NCBI RefSeq assembly: GCF_001643305.1
Contig: NZ_LSGW01000066.1
Location: forward strand, 1-64,000
Length of the DNA stretch: 64,000 nucleotides
Reading direction: 5' to 3'
DNA from: Aeromonas salmonicida subsp. salmonicida
Lineage (GTDB): Bacteria > Pseudomonadota > Gammaproteobacteria > Enterobacterales > Aeromonadaceae
Part shown: positions 25,500 through 37,847 of the stretch, in pieces
How the letters are laid out: the number at the start of each line of letters is the position of its first letter
Position numbering within the stretch: the first letter of the stretch is position 1
Position numbers and translations under genes: made by a program
The notes under the pieces: generated by a model
Told to the model about the DNA's origin: nothing
What the model saw: only the letters and a program-made list of their open reading frames with translations
The model's database searches: none

Positions 25500-25870
25500 G
25501 TCTTGGTTCCCCCTCTTAATTCGCTGAGGCGAACCCGCTTGTCTAGGCCGCGAGACAGGATGTCGAGCGAGCGGCGCCGGGCCATGGATGGCCCGTCGGC
25601 GCGTGCCGTCGGACAAGCGGGTAAGCCGAAGGAACCCGACGTAAGTCGGGCGAATAAGCGGGGGGTGGCCTTTCTTTTGGTGACTTTTCTTTGGCCACGC
25701 AAAGAAAAGTTACTCGCCCCAGCCCGAAGGGCGGGCGAAACCCCTTCGAGGCCAGCGGCCTCGCGTCCTGCACGGCAAAGCCGTGCCATCCACCATCCCC
25801 ACACAACAAAGCGGACGATTACGCCTGACGGCTAATCGACCCTACGATTGCACGGCGCAGCCGTGCCTGC
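25500..25870. repeat. Structured intergenic repeat element
   Basis: A GC-rich, non-coding segment packed with palindromes: an 11-bp perfect hairpin 25683-25693/25700-25710 (ACTTTTCTTTG), 25747-25753/25757-25763 (CGAGGCC), 25770-25776/25780-25786 (GCACGGC), and CCCGAC/GTCGGG near 25636-25651. There is also a longer-range pair ACCCGCTTGTC / GACAAGCGGGT flanking 25530-25622. The TTTCTTTTGGTGACTTTTCTTTGG core is one I recall recurring between genes in Aeromonas and other gammaproteobacteria. The open frames through it are side products of this composition. It sits at the right edge of the AT-rich island. Confidence 0.6.
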
Positions 25871-25934
25871 TTGCCACAGGCACAGCGTCTGGCTGGACGC
25901 CTGGATGCCACCGGCAAAGGGGGCGTGGCCGCCC

Positions 25935-27158
25935 CTATCGGCCCAAGAAGGGTTCCCAGTCCTTGAACACCGGCTGCAACCCAGCCTGCCTGACGGCATC
26001 GGCGACCTCACCCAGCGGGCGAGCATCGTGGATGGCGAACTGCTCCAGCTCCTCTTTGTCCCCCTCCGCATAGCCGCCCGGCTGGGTGCGCGACTCCGCC
26101 GACATCTGGGTGATGCCGAGGCGCACCGCGCCGTTGCGAAACGCAGGCGACTCGCGGGTCGACAGTGACAACTCCAGGGGCGGTGAGAAGAGGCGCCAGG
26201 CGCAGATCAGTTGCACCAGCTGCCTGTCCGACATCACCACTTCGGGCTGCAGGCCGCCGGTGCAGGGGCGCAGGCGCGGAAAGGAGAGCGAATAGCGGCT
26301 CTGCCAGTGATGGCGCTCGAGCCAGCTCAGGTGTTCGGCCACAAAATAGCTGTCGGCGCGCCAATCCGAAGAGAGGCCAATCAGCGCCCCCAGCCCTATC
26401 TTGTCGATGCCGGCCCGGCCCAGCCGCTCCGGGGTGGCGAGCCGCCAGTCGATATCCTGCTTGTTGCCACGCAGGTGATGGCGGGCGTAACTGGGAGCGT
26501 GATAGGTCTCCTGATAGACCATAACAGCATCCAGCCCCAGGGTTTTGAGCTCGGCGTAATCCGCTTGCGACAGTGGCTGCACCTCCATCGCCAACGTGCT
26601 GAAATGGCGGCGGATCTGCGGCAGATGCTCACGAAAATAGGCCATGCCCACTTTGCTCTCGTGCTCACCGGTCACCAGCAGCACGCTGTCGAAACCACGC
26701 GCCTTGATGGCCAGACACTCGCGCTCAATTTCCTCTGCATCCAGCGTCTTGCGCTTGAGGCGGTTGCTCATGGAGAAGCCGCAGTAGGAGCAGTCGTTGG
26801 CACAGAGGTTCGACAGATAGAGGGGCACGTAGAAGCCCACCGTATTGCCAAAGCGCTGGCGGGTGAGACTCTCTGCCAGCTGGGCTATCTGGGGTAGATA
26901 AGCCTCGGCGGGCGGGGAGATAAGCGCCATAAAGTCGGCCAAGGTGCGGCGCGGACTGGCCAGCGCCCGCTCCACATCCCGGGTCGTCTTGGCGCGGATC
27001 TGCATGCCGATATCGTCCCACTCCAGCTCGCGCCAACGGCTGATAAAGGAGGGGCGTGCCTCCACGTCCCTCACCTCTGATACCCTCCCCCCCAACCCCT
27101 CTCCCAATCGGAGCGGGGCGCATCCAGACGCCACATCTTGCCCCATGCCCTGAGTCAT
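25935..27158 (-). CDS. thiH: 2-iminoacetate synthase (tyrosine lyase) ThiH
   Basis: A radical-SAM enzyme that cleaves tyrosine to dehydroglycine for thiazole formation. The CX3CX2C cluster motif is at Cys119, Cys123 and Cys126 ([11 protein letters not shown]). GEHESKVGM and later conserved blocks also match ThiH. The chain is 407 residues against 377 in E. coli because of a ~35-residue N-terminal extension encoded by a C-rich stretch (27078-27107). Its ATG overlaps the thiG stop (ATGA at 27155-27158), supporting this start. A shorter native start cannot be excluded. Last gene of the thi operon. Confidence 0.93.
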   Translation of the reverse strand: MTQGMGQDVASGCAPLRLGEGLGGRVSEVRDVEARPSFISRWRELEWDDIGMQIRAKTTRDVERALASPRRTLADFMALISPPAEAYLPQIAQLAESLTRQRFGNTVGFYVPLYLSNLCANDCSYCGFSMSNRLKRKTLDAEEIERECLAIKARGFDSVLLVTGEHESKVGMAYFREHLPQIRRHFSTLAMEVQPLSQADYAELKTLGLDAVMVYQETYHAPSYARHHLRGNKQDIDWRLATPERLGRAGIDKIGLGALIGLSSDWRADSYFVAEHLSWLERHHWQSRYSLSFPRLRPCTGGLQPEVVMSDRQLVQLICAWRLFSPPLELSLSTRESPAFRNGAVRLGITQMSAESRTQPGGYAEGDKEELEQFAIHDARPLGEVADAVRQAGLQPVFKDWEPFLGR

Positions 27159-27922
27159 AGCGCCTCCAGAAAATCGGTGAGCGGGCTGGAGGCGCTGGCT
27201 TGCAGCCCGCGCGCGCCGAGGCCCGCCAGATAGGCGCTGCGACCTGCCTCGCAGGCCAGCGCGAAGGCGCGGCCCATGGCGACCGGATCCCGGCTCACGG
27301 CGATGGCGGTGTTGACCAGCACGGCGTCGGCACCCAGCTCAAAAGCGGCGGCGGCGTGACTCGGCGCACCTATCCCCGCATCCACCACCACGGGCACCCG
27401 CGCCTGTTCGATGATGATGGCGAGGAAATCCCGGGTCACCAGCCCCTGATTGGAGCCGATGGGGGCGCCGAGCGGCATCACGGCGGCGCAGCCCACCTCT
27501 TCCAGCCGCTTGCAGAGCACGGGATCGGCCCCGCAATAGGGCAGCACCACGAAACCCTCTTTCACCAGCTGTTCGGCGGCCTTGAGGGTCTCTATGGGAT
27601 CGGGCAGCAGGTATTTGGGATCGGGGTGGATCTCCAGCTTCAACCAGTTAGTCCCGAGCGCCTCGCGGGCCAGATGGGCGGCAAACACCGCCTCGGCGGC
27701 TGTCTTGGCGCCCGAGGTGTTGGGCAGCAGCTTGACCCCGAGTGCCAGCAGCGGGGTGAGGATATCGTCGTGGCGCTTGCCGGGTTCGAGGCGCTTGATG
27801 GCCATGGTCACCAGCCGGGAGCCGCTTGCTTCGACGGCCGCCGCCATCAGATCCGGGCGGGCAAACTTGCCGGTGCCGGTAAAGAGGCGGGACGAAAATT
27901 CATGGTCAGCTATGGTCAGCAT
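27155..27922 (-). CDS. thiG: Thiazole synthase ThiG
   Basis: Builds the thiazole phosphate ring from deoxyxylulose-5-phosphate, dehydroglycine and ThiS-thiocarboxylate. With the ATG at 27922 it has 255 residues (E. coli 256) and begins [18 protein letters not shown]. Active-site Lys is in VTMAIKR; the phosphate loop is near [20 protein letters not shown] and VNTAIA follow. The start lies 1 bp after the thiS stop (TGAGATG), so translation is coupled. Confidence 0.96.
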   Translation of the reverse strand: MLTIADHEFSSRLFTGTGKFARPDLMAAAVEASGSRLVTMAIKRLEPGKRHDDILTPLLALGVKLLPNTSGAKTAAEAVFAAHLAREALGTNWLKLEIHPDPKYLLPDPIETLKAAEQLVKEGFVVLPYCGADPVLCKRLEEVGCAAVMPLGAPIGSNQGLVTRDFLAIIIEQARVPVVVDAGIGAPSHAAAAFELGADAVLVNTAIAVSRDPVAMGRAFALACEAGRSAYLAGLGARGLQASASSPLTDFLEAL

Positions 27923-27923
27923 C

Positions 27924-28136
27924 TCAGCCTCCGGCGATGGCAGTGAAAAGGTGGAGTTCATCCCCGTCATTGAGTCGGGTGTCAGGCCAGCGGCTGCGGG
28001 GCAGCACAGCGCCGTTGAGGGCCACCGCCACCCCCTGCGGGGCAACCTCGCGGGCCGCCAGCAGCTCGGCCACGCAGATCTGGCTATCCGGGCTGGTCGT
28101 CAGCACCAGCTCGCTGTCGTTCAATCGGATCTTCAT
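27924..28136 (-). CDS. thiS: Sulfur-carrier protein ThiS
   Basis: A 70-residue ubiquitin-fold protein with the obligatory C-terminal Gly-Gly (AIAGG), the residue adenylated by ThiF and converted to a thiocarboxylate. It starts MKIRLND and has [13 protein letters not shown] in the centre as in other ThiS. It overlaps the thiF end by four bases (28133-28136). Confidence 0.95.
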   Translation of the reverse strand: MKIRLNDSELVLTTSPDSQICVAELLAAREVAPQGVAVALNGAVLPRSRWPDTRLNDGDELHLFTAIAGG

Positions 28137-28895
28137 TGCGCATCCTCCATGGGATTGGCAAAGGTAGAGGCGTCGCACACGGAACAGGCGGGATCAGGGG
28201 ACAACCCCAGGGTCTGCCACTCGTGGGTCAGGGCATCGAAACGGCGCAGGGTGCCCGCCACCGGACTGGGCTTGCCCAGCAGCAGCCGCAAGGCTTCCAG
28301 CGCCTGCAAGGCGCCCATCACTCCCACCAGAGGGCCTGCGACACCGCTGCTCTGGCAGCTCTCCGTGATGCGGGTATCCAGCGGATAGAGGCAGGCATAG
28401 CAGGCGTGTTCGGGGGCGGTTCGCACCATCAGCTGTCCCTGCCAGCCGACAGCGGCAGCCGAGATCCAGGGCTTGTGCTGCGCCACGCAGACGGCGTTGA
28501 TGGCGTGGCGACTGGCCAGGTTGTCGCAGCAGTCGACAACCAGATCCACCTCAGCCACGAAGGCGGGCAGGCTCTGCTCATCGAGCCGCTGATTGATGGC
28601 AATCAGCTCCACATGGGGGTTGTGGGCCGCCAACCGCTCCCGGGCCAGCTCGGCCTTGGAGCGATTGACCGCATCAGCATCGAACAGGATCTGGCGCGGC
28701 AGGTTGCTGGAATCCACCACGTCGCCGTCGGCGAGCCACAAGGTGCCCACCCCGGCTCCGGCCAGATAGAGGGCCAGCGGCGAGCCGAGCCCGCCGAGGC
28801 CGACGATCAGCACGGATGCCTTTTTCAGCCTCGCCTGCCCCGCCTCGCCGATTTCGCTCAGCATCAGTTGCCTGCCGTAGCGCAGGTATTCCGCA

Positions 28896-28906
<11 letters not shown>
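28133..28906 (-). CDS. thiF: ThiS adenylyltransferase ThiF
   Basis: An E1-like enzyme that adenylates the ThiS C-terminus. With the ATG at 28906 it has 257 residues (family ~250). Seen in order: [12 protein letters not shown], the nucleotide loop [30 protein letters not shown], and the zinc Cys pairs CYAC and CSVC. Its start lies inside the end of the thiDE frame (11-base overlap), and its stop overlaps thiS. Confidence 0.96.
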
Positions 28907-32751
<3,845 letters not shown>

Positions 32752-32841
32752 TTTCCCTTCGCAGGTGCTAGCCTGATCAGGTTCCACGGATCCCGAATTA
32801 ACGGTCTCAGCCTTGCGTCGTTCGACGGTTGGCACTCCGAC
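32752..32841 (-). ncRNA. TPP riboswitch (THI element)
   Basis: On the minus strand the sequence reads GGAGTGCC, then GGCTGAGA, then a variable stem, then GAACCTGATCAGGCTAGCACCTGCGAAGGGAAACA. These are the pyrimidine- and pyrophosphate-sensor cores of the thi-box. It heads the thiC operon and is expected to shut it down when thiamine pyrophosphate binds. The variable P3 region is longer than minimal. Confidence 0.93.
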
Positions 32842-32852
32842 AAGATGGCGCC

Positions 32853-32880
32853 AGTATAAGTGGGGAAATGGAAAGCACAA
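32853..32880 (-). promoter_or_regulatory. Sigma70 promoter of the thi operon
   Basis: On the minus strand TTGTGC (32880-32875) and TATACT (32858-32853) are 16 bp apart, a good sigma70 pair. Transcription would begin about 32846, just before the riboswitch. Confidence 0.6.
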
Positions 32881-32911
32881 GCCTTTAACAAGACCGACCA
32901 GTGCAAACAAC

Positions 32912-32932
32912 AACCGGGCCATGGGCCCGGTT
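32912..32932 (-). terminator. Hairpin downstream of aerA
   Basis: A 9-bp stem AACCGGGCC (32912-32920) with 32924-32932 around an ATG loop lies just beyond the aerA stop. The minus-strand tail GTTGTTTG is only partly U-rich. Confidence 0.6.
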
Positions 32933-32954
32933 CTCTTACTGCAACACACTGCCA

Positions 32955-34433
32955 TTATTGGTTGGCAGCAGGGGTCACGCTGAGGCTGACATTGTTGAAG
33001 CCAAGCCCGGAGAGCTCTTGTGCATCGAGCGGGATCTCCAGTCTCAGACCCTGACCGGCACTCAGGTTGCGAGCACGGCTCGACTGGCTGGCGGCAGCGA
33101 CCGGCACGGGAGCGCCGATTTCGATGTTGCCGGCAAACTGGCTCTCGGCACTGAAATCACCTGTGATCCCGGCCCGCACCGGGCGCAGCACCCTGGCCAG
33201 GTTATTCTGCATGGTAGACAGGCCGTTCTGCTGTATGGTCCAGTTCCAATCCGACCACTTCACTTCACCCGGGATATAACGCTTGTCCCACTGGTAGCGG
33301 ATACTGCTGGCCTTGTCCTTGTATGGCCCTATGACGAAGGTGTGGTTCCAGTTCGGACGGTTGTCCGGATGGGTATACCAGGCATTGCCGCCCCAACGCA
33401 GGAAACCGCTCAGGGTCAGGTCATAGCTGACATCGGCCTTGAACTCGTAGGGGTAGGAGATGTCAGCTTTGTAGAGCTCTATCTTCACCGGGATCTTGGA
33501 GTGGGCCGGCACTGTCGGGCGCACGGACTGGGACAAAGAGGTGGTGGTCGAGCCCCCGTTCTGGGAGGCCCAGGACTGGTTGGCAGCAATCTCGATGGAG
33601 AGCTCGGTTTCCCCCACCAGCGGCCACTTGAACTTGTTCTTGGTGGTCACCTTCTCGCTCAGGCCATAGGTGTTGGTCTTGGACCAGTTGGTGGCCGTGT
33701 CGTAGCGCAGGGTGACGTCATAACCGGATTGAGGCGTGTCGCTGTCGTTGATAGCCCACCCCACCACAGTCTTGACCAGTTGGCGGTCGGACTGGGTCAC
33801 ATCGCCATGCTTGAAACTGTCAGGATCCAGGTTGTAGGCAAAATTGCTCACCTTGATGGAGGTCTTGTCACCACAGCGATAACCATCGCAGCCACCGTCA
33901 TTGTTGCCACGGATCACCCAGCCATCGCCATCACGGGTCACATCCATGTCTTCGCCGACATATTGACTGTGATTTCCCCCTACCCAGGCATAGCCGAGAT
34001 AATGGGCCAGATAACTGGTTGGTTTGATGAAATTAGCACTGTCATGTACCAGCCGCCATTGCACATCTACTTCATCACCATCTGGAATATCCAGAGCAGA
34101 CAGAGTCGGTATTTCTCCGGTAGCAGGATTGGTCGGATAGCACCAAGTGCTGGACGCTGAACCTGGTTTTATTTCACCATTATACCCCGGCCCCATAATG
34201 ACCCAGCCGTTGGCGAGTCCGCTTATTTGCCATTGTCCCATCATGCCGACAATATTGCTTTTGACGCTCTGCGCCTCTTCTCGATTGACGGGGCGATACT
34301 TGTCGCCACAGACCTCTTGCCCCAATGAAAACAGGCGAAGCTGGTCTGGATAGACGGGCTCTGCCGCTTGCGCCTGTGCCATCAGCAGGCCGGATATGAT
34401 TAATGACAAGCCAGTTATTTTTAGTTTTTTCAT
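32955..34433 (-). CDS. aerA: Proaerolysin, pore-forming toxin precursor
   Basis: Secreted beta-pore-forming toxin that binds GPI-anchored glycoproteins, heptamerises and perforates host membranes. The 492-residue precursor has a 23-residue signal peptide (ending AQAQA). In mature numbering it keeps Cys19-Cys75 and Cys159-Cys164 and His132 (GGNHSQYVG), a residue important for oligomerisation. It follows archetypal A. hydrophila proaerolysin nearly throughout. Notable differences are in the activation loop, where the furin site KVRRAR is replaced by QSSRAR (P1 Arg455, mature 432), and Ser at mature 371 where I recall Trp. Trypsin-like cleavage after Arg455 should still work; furin cleavage looks weakened. 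It is monocistronic with an AT-rich 300-bp upstream region. Confidence 0.96.
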   Translation of the reverse strand: MKKLKITGLSLIISGLLMAQAQAAEPVYPDQLRLFSLGQEVCGDKYRPVNREEAQSVKSNIVGMMGQWQISGLANGWVIMGPGYNGEIKPGSASSTWCYPTNPATGEIPTLSALDIPDGDEVDVQWRLVHDSANFIKPTSYLAHYLGYAWVGGNHSQYVGEDMDVTRDGDGWVIRGNNDGGCDGYRCGDKTSIKVSNFAYNLDPDSFKHGDVTQSDRQLVKTVVGWAINDSDTPQSGYDVTLRYDTATNWSKTNTYGLSEKVTTKNKFKWPLVGETELSIEIAANQSWASQNGGSTTTSLSQSVRPTVPAHSKIPVKIELYKADISYPYEFKADVSYDLTLSGFLRWGGNAWYTHPDNRPNWNHTFVIGPYKDKASSIRYQWDKRYIPGEVKWSDWNWTIQQNGLSTMQNNLARVLRPVRAGITGDFSAESQFAGNIEIGAPVPVAAASQSSRARNLSAGQGLRLEIPLDAQELSGLGFNNVSLSVTPAANQ

Positions 34434-34734
34434 AGCAACCCCAATATATTAAACACTGACATGCATTCACCCGACTTATATATCAACGGGCAGCATGTGA
34501 GTATGACAGTATCAGTCGCATCAATCTCATTATGCGATCAAGCCCACACTTCAATATATAAACAGAATTAATCGGAAGATATATTCAGCATTGTTTTATA
34601 TTGAGCAATACAATATCAGAGCATGCGCTCTATTATTTTATTCGTCACTTAATCATATTTAAGAATATCTTAAAAAAGAGAACTCTAATTTAGCAATTTA
34701 AATATTCCCCAATTAAGTGAGCAAGGCCTCGGCA
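34434..34734. other. AT-rich upstream region of aerA
   Basis: About 300 bp, far more AT-rich than the surrounding genes, with several TATA-like runs (for example 34553-34600 and 34640-34700). It must contain the aerA promoter. I cannot assign a single clear -35/-10 pair. No small ORF with a ribosome site is seen. Confidence 0.5.
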
Positions 34735-35214
34735 TTATTTCGGCTCATCCTCTGGATTCGGGATCAGTATCTCGGTCACGCGGCCCGTCTCGTCACGGGT
34801 CAGCACCAGGGTACGCCCCGGTTGCAGATCCGCGGGGCTGCCGTTGAGCCAGCGGGTACCGGCATCAAATGTCATTGCTCCCAGACCCTGCAATTGCAGC
34901 GCATGGCCCGTCACGGCGAGCAAGGTGCCCTCCGCCCGGCGCCACTGGGCAGCCGGTTCTGACTCAGGGGCGTGTCCATCAAGGCGAATATGTTCGGCGA
35001 CGCCGTTGCGACTCAGGATGGCGAGCTTCATACCGGGCTTGAGGTCGGAAAACTGACGCACCCCGGCCAGTGCGGCGCTGCCAAGCTCCAGCTCGGCGCC
35101 TTGAAATTGCAGCCGAATGCCATCGTTGTGTTCCAGCTCCACCTGCCAGAGCTCGCCATCGACGGCAAGGGTGCAGAACGGCAGAGCCAGCAGCAGGAGG
35201 GAGGTGTGTGTCAT
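34735..35214 (-). CDS. Small secreted DUF5666-like protein
   Basis: A 159-residue protein with a short signal-like N-terminus (LLLLALPFCTLA) before VDGELWQVE. The chain holds two DUF5666-like beta repeats: one around GIRLQFQGAELEL...DLKPGMKLAI and one around GTLLAVTGHALQLQG...DLQPGRTLVL. Such repeats are OB-like and secreted. The start codon has no SD; instead a 38-base hairpin (35223-35260) lies directly before it. It follows a second DUF5666-like gene on the same strand and is divergent, via that gene, from the two-component system. Confidence 0.7.
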   Translation of the reverse strand: MTHTSLLLLALPFCTLAVDGELWQVELEHNDGIRLQFQGAELELGSAALAGVRQFSDLKPGMKLAILSRNGVAEHIRLDGHAPESEPAAQWRRAEGTLLAVTGHALQLQGLGAMTFDAGTRWLNGSPADLQPGRTLVLTRDETGRVTEILIPNPEDEPK

Positions 35215-35222
35215 AACAGAAG

Positions 35223-35260
35223 GCCCATGGTCAAACCCTGATGAGGTTTAACTATGGGCC
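35223..35260 (-). promoter_or_regulatory. Hairpin immediately before the 35214 start codon
   Basis: Two nested stems, GGCCCAT (35223-35229) with ATGGGCC (35254-35260) and AAACC with GGTTT inside. The outer stem ends 8 bases from the ATG. It may end transcription from the upstream gene or control translation of the downstream one. Confidence 0.45.
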
Positions 35261-35300
35261 TGGGCGGGCAATTTTTCCGGTCGCCAGATGCGCCTGCTGC

Positions 35301-35717
35301 TCAATCATCCTGGCGGCAACGACTCAACCGCATGCCGTCGAACTTGCACTCCAGTTCCAGCCAGCGCCCTTCGAAGGGAGCCAGGCTGTTATCCGAGGTG
35401 ACATAGCCCCAGATCCGTCCTTGCGCCACCGGTCCCTCCAGCTCCATCTCGTCCTCTTCGTCCAGCGCCTCCACCTCGCGGATCACCCTCAGCCCCTCCT
35501 CAACCACCCCTTCCAGATCGACCCAGCGGCCACCGAGATCGTCCTCGCTCAGCCCATCCTTGAAGCGGGTCCCTTCGTCGAGCACGAAGGGGATGCCGTT
35601 GACCATCAGCTGGCCCAGTTGCCAGGTGGTGCGGCCGGTCAACTTGAACTCGGCCGACTGCGCAGTGCCAAGTGGCAACAATATAAACAGCAGCAGAGCG
35701 CACAGAGACTTCTTCAT
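35301..35717 (-). CDS. Secreted DUF5666-like protein beside a two-component system
   Basis: A 138-residue periplasmic protein with a clear signal peptide (MKKSLCALLLFILLPLGTAQS, cleaved before AEFKL). It has one DUF5666-like unit (QLMVNGIPFVLDEGTRF...LGGRWVDLEG) and an acidic linker (EALDEEDEMELEG). A C-terminal domain follows with two Cys (LECKFDG..LSRC) that could form a disulphide. It is divergent from the response regulator with 90 bp between, so the system may regulate it, or it may feed signal to the kinase. Confidence 0.7.
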   Translation of the reverse strand: MKKSLCALLLFILLPLGTAQSAEFKLTGRTTWQLGQLMVNGIPFVLDEGTRFKDGLSEDDLGGRWVDLEGVVEEGLRVIREVEALDEEDEMELEGPVAQGRIWGYVTSDNSLAPFEGRWLELECKFDGMRLSRCRQDD

Positions 35718-35807
35718 CAGGGATCCTCGGGGTTACACTGCCACACAGGATGCCTCGTCCAGTGTGAGATGACCGTGAAATATCGGTCAAAACCAGGAGA
35801 TCAAAAC

Positions 35808-36476
35808 ATGAAAATACTGGTGGTGGAAGACAATCCCCAGGTCGCGGAAACCATCATGGATTACCTGGAGCTGGCCGGGCACAGGCTGGACTGCGCCTAT
35901 CACGGTCAGGCTGCCCTGCAACTGCTGGCCGAGCAGCGCTTCGACGTCATCATCATGGATGTCATGATGCCGCGTCTGGATGGCCTCTCCACGGTTGAGC
36001 GGCTGCGGGCCGATGGCATAGCGACTCCAGTGCTGTTTCTCACCGCCCGCGACAGTCTGGATGACAAGCTGGCGGGCTTTCGGGCCGGTGGCGATGACTA
36101 TCTGGTCAAGCCGTTCGCCATGGAGGAACTGGAAGTGCGGCTGCAGGCGCTGGCCCTGCGTGGCCCCCGCAGCGACATGGGGGCCCTCAGCGTGGGCGAG
36201 CTGACGCTGGATCCCGCCAGTGGCCGCGCCACCCGCGCCGGAGTCGAGCTCAAGCTCGGCAAGATCCCGTTCCAGATCCTCACCCTGCTGGTGCGCCGCG
36301 CCCCCCATCTGGTGAGCCGGCAAGAAGTGCTGGAGACAGTCTGGGGGGATGAAGAGCCAGACTCCGATGCCCTGCGCAGCCACATCTATGCCCTGCGCAA
36401 CGCCCTCGACAAACCCTTCCCTACCCCCATGCTGGAAACCCTCCACGGTCAGGGCTATCGACTGGTGACATCATGA
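35808..36476 (+). CDS. OmpR-family response regulator
   Basis: A 222-residue regulator: receiver domain (1-115) with acidic pocket EDN, phosphoacceptor Asp51 (IIMDVMMPRLDG), Thr78 switch (LTAR) and Lys102 (LVKPF). The C-terminal winged-helix DNA-binding domain (about 125-222) has ILTLLVRR...SR.E.LE.VWG and the wing HGQGYRLV. Pairs with the kinase that overlaps its end by four bases. AGGAGA precedes the ATG at 35808. It resembles QseB/TctD-type regulators; target genes probably include the divergent secreted proteins. Confidence 0.9.
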   Translation: MKILVVEDNPQVAETIMDYLELAGHRLDCAYHGQAALQLLAEQRFDVIIMDVMMPRLDGLSTVERLRADGIATPVLFLTARDSLDDKLAGFRAGGDDYLVKPFAMEELEVRLQALALRGPRSDMGALSVGELTLDPASGRATRAGVELKLGKIPFQILTLLVRRAPHLVSRQEVLETVWGDEEPDSDALRSHIYALRNALDKPFPTPMLETLHGQGYRLVTS

Positions 36477-37777
36477 TCAAACCCGGAGGCCATGACCCAT
36501 CCCCATCGGGTGATTCAATGAACCAGCCAGCGGGAGGCCTTGACCAGGCACAGCCGGATACCCAGGTCAGCCTGCCCAGTTTGCGCCATCGCCTGATCCT
36601 GACCCTGAGCGGGGCGGGCATGCTGCTGCTGATCATCATCAGCCTGTTGATGGTGGTGGCCGAAGACAAGATGGAAGAGTTGAGCCTGCGTCACTGGCTG
36701 GAAGCTGAGGTCACCCGCTACAACGATGACTGGCTGCAGCTCGGCATGGCGGCCCCAGCCCCCAGTCCACGCCAGTTCTCCAGTTACTGGACCGAAGCGG
36801 GCCGACTGCCAGCCTGGCTCAAGCCCTATCAGAGCCCGGGCTTCTTCGAGCACCAGCTTGGCGAGGAGGACAAGCACTTCCTGGTGAGGCCCCATCCCTC
36901 CGGCCAGGGGCTGCTCTATCTGGTGTTCAACGACGACGCCGACGACTATCTGGATCCTTACGAAGATCAGCTGCATCTGGCTACCAGGCTGATAGGCTTG
37001 ACCCTGCTGATCGCGTGCATCGGTTTTGGCATCTGGCTGGTGCGTCACATCACGGGGCCACTGCAGCGGTTGCAGCAAAGGGTCGCCCACCTCACCCCGG
37101 ATCAGGCGGATTTCGTGCCCGATGCCCCCTGGCAGGAATTGCGGGAGATCGAGCTGGCACTGCTGACCGGCAAACACGAGGTGGCCGCCGTGTTCGCGCG
37201 CGAGCAGGAGTTCAGCCGTTTTGCCAGCCATGAGCTGCGCACCCCCAACATGGTGATCCAGGGGTCGGCAGCGCTGCTCGGCAAGGTAACGGACTTGCCC
37301 GCCCCCGCCGCCCGTGCCACCACCCGCATTCGCGCCGCAGCAGACGAAATGGCACTGCTCACAGAGACCTTCCTGCTGCTGGGTCGCAAGGAGGCGGTGG
37401 AGCGTTCGTTGCAACGGGTAGAACCGCTGATCCGGCAGGAGCTGGTACGCCTCGCCCCGCTGTTGCAGCGAGAGACGCTCGATATCAGGCTCACCCTGGA
37501 CGAGGCAAGCGAGGTCAATGCCCCCCTCTCCTTGCTCGCCATTGCCCTCGGCAACCTGCTGAAAAATGCCTTGAGCTATGCCGAGGGGCATATCGAGATC
37601 GAGCTGTGCGGGCCCGTACTCACCATCAGCAACCCGACTGCGGCCGCGCCGGATCAGATCCTCGGCTACGGCTGCGGCCTCACCATCATACAGCGCATCT
37701 GCGAGAAGCTCGGCTGGCAGATAGACACCCGGCTGGAGGCAGGCATCTTCAGCGCCAGGCTGGAAATGCGGGAATAA
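36473..37777 (+). CDS. Sensor histidine kinase of the two-component system
   Basis: A 434-residue inner-membrane kinase. It has a transmembrane helix at about residues 41-62 and a periplasmic sensor of ~108 residues with many acidic positions (NDDADDYLDPYED). A second helix lies at 171-190, followed by a HAMP-like linker (TGPLQRLQQRV). The phosphoacceptor His253 is in FASHELRTPN. The ATPase domain has an N-box (GNLLKNALSYA), a shortened G1 region (NPTAAAPD) and a G2 box (GYGCGLTI). It lacks the usual D-x-G-x-G G1 motif, as several QseC- and VxrA-like kinases do. Signal unknown. Confidence 0.88.
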   Translation: MIKPGGHDPSPSGDSMNQPAGGLDQAQPDTQVSLPSLRHRLILTLSGAGMLLLIIISLLMVVAEDKMEELSLRHWLEAEVTRYNDDWLQLGMAAPAPSPRQFSSYWTEAGRLPAWLKPYQSPGFFEHQLGEEDKHFLVRPHPSGQGLLYLVFNDDADDYLDPYEDQLHLATRLIGLTLLIACIGFGIWLVRHITGPLQRLQQRVAHLTPDQADFVPDAPWQELREIELALLTGKHEVAAVFAREQEFSRFASHELRTPNMVIQGSAALLGKVTDLPAPAARATTRIRAAADEMALLTETFLLLGRKEAVERSLQRVEPLIRQELVRLAPLLQRETLDIRLTLDEASEVNAPLSLLAIALGNLLKNALSYAEGHIEIELCGPVLTISNPTAAAPDQILGYGCGLTIIQRICEKLGWQIDTRLEAGIFSARLEMRE

Positions 37778-37790
37778 CCGACTCGCAAAC

Positions 37791-37820
37791 AACACAAGGC
37801 GCCCGAAGGCGCCTTGTGTT
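37791..37820. terminator. Bidirectional terminator between the kinase gene and rimK
   Basis: A 13-bp perfect stem (37791-37803 with 37808-37820, AACACAAGGCGCC) with a CGAA tetraloop between convergent genes. Confidence 0.88.
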
Positions 37821-37847
37821 TATACCGCGATGCAAGCCGTCAGCGGC

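Noticed and set aside
25503..25835. A 110-residue open frame through the repeat element (with the GVAFLLVTFLWPRKEK segment)
   Set aside because: It lies entirely within palindromic repeat DNA, has no ribosome site, and similar frames recur wherever this element occurs. Treated as a by-product of the repeat.
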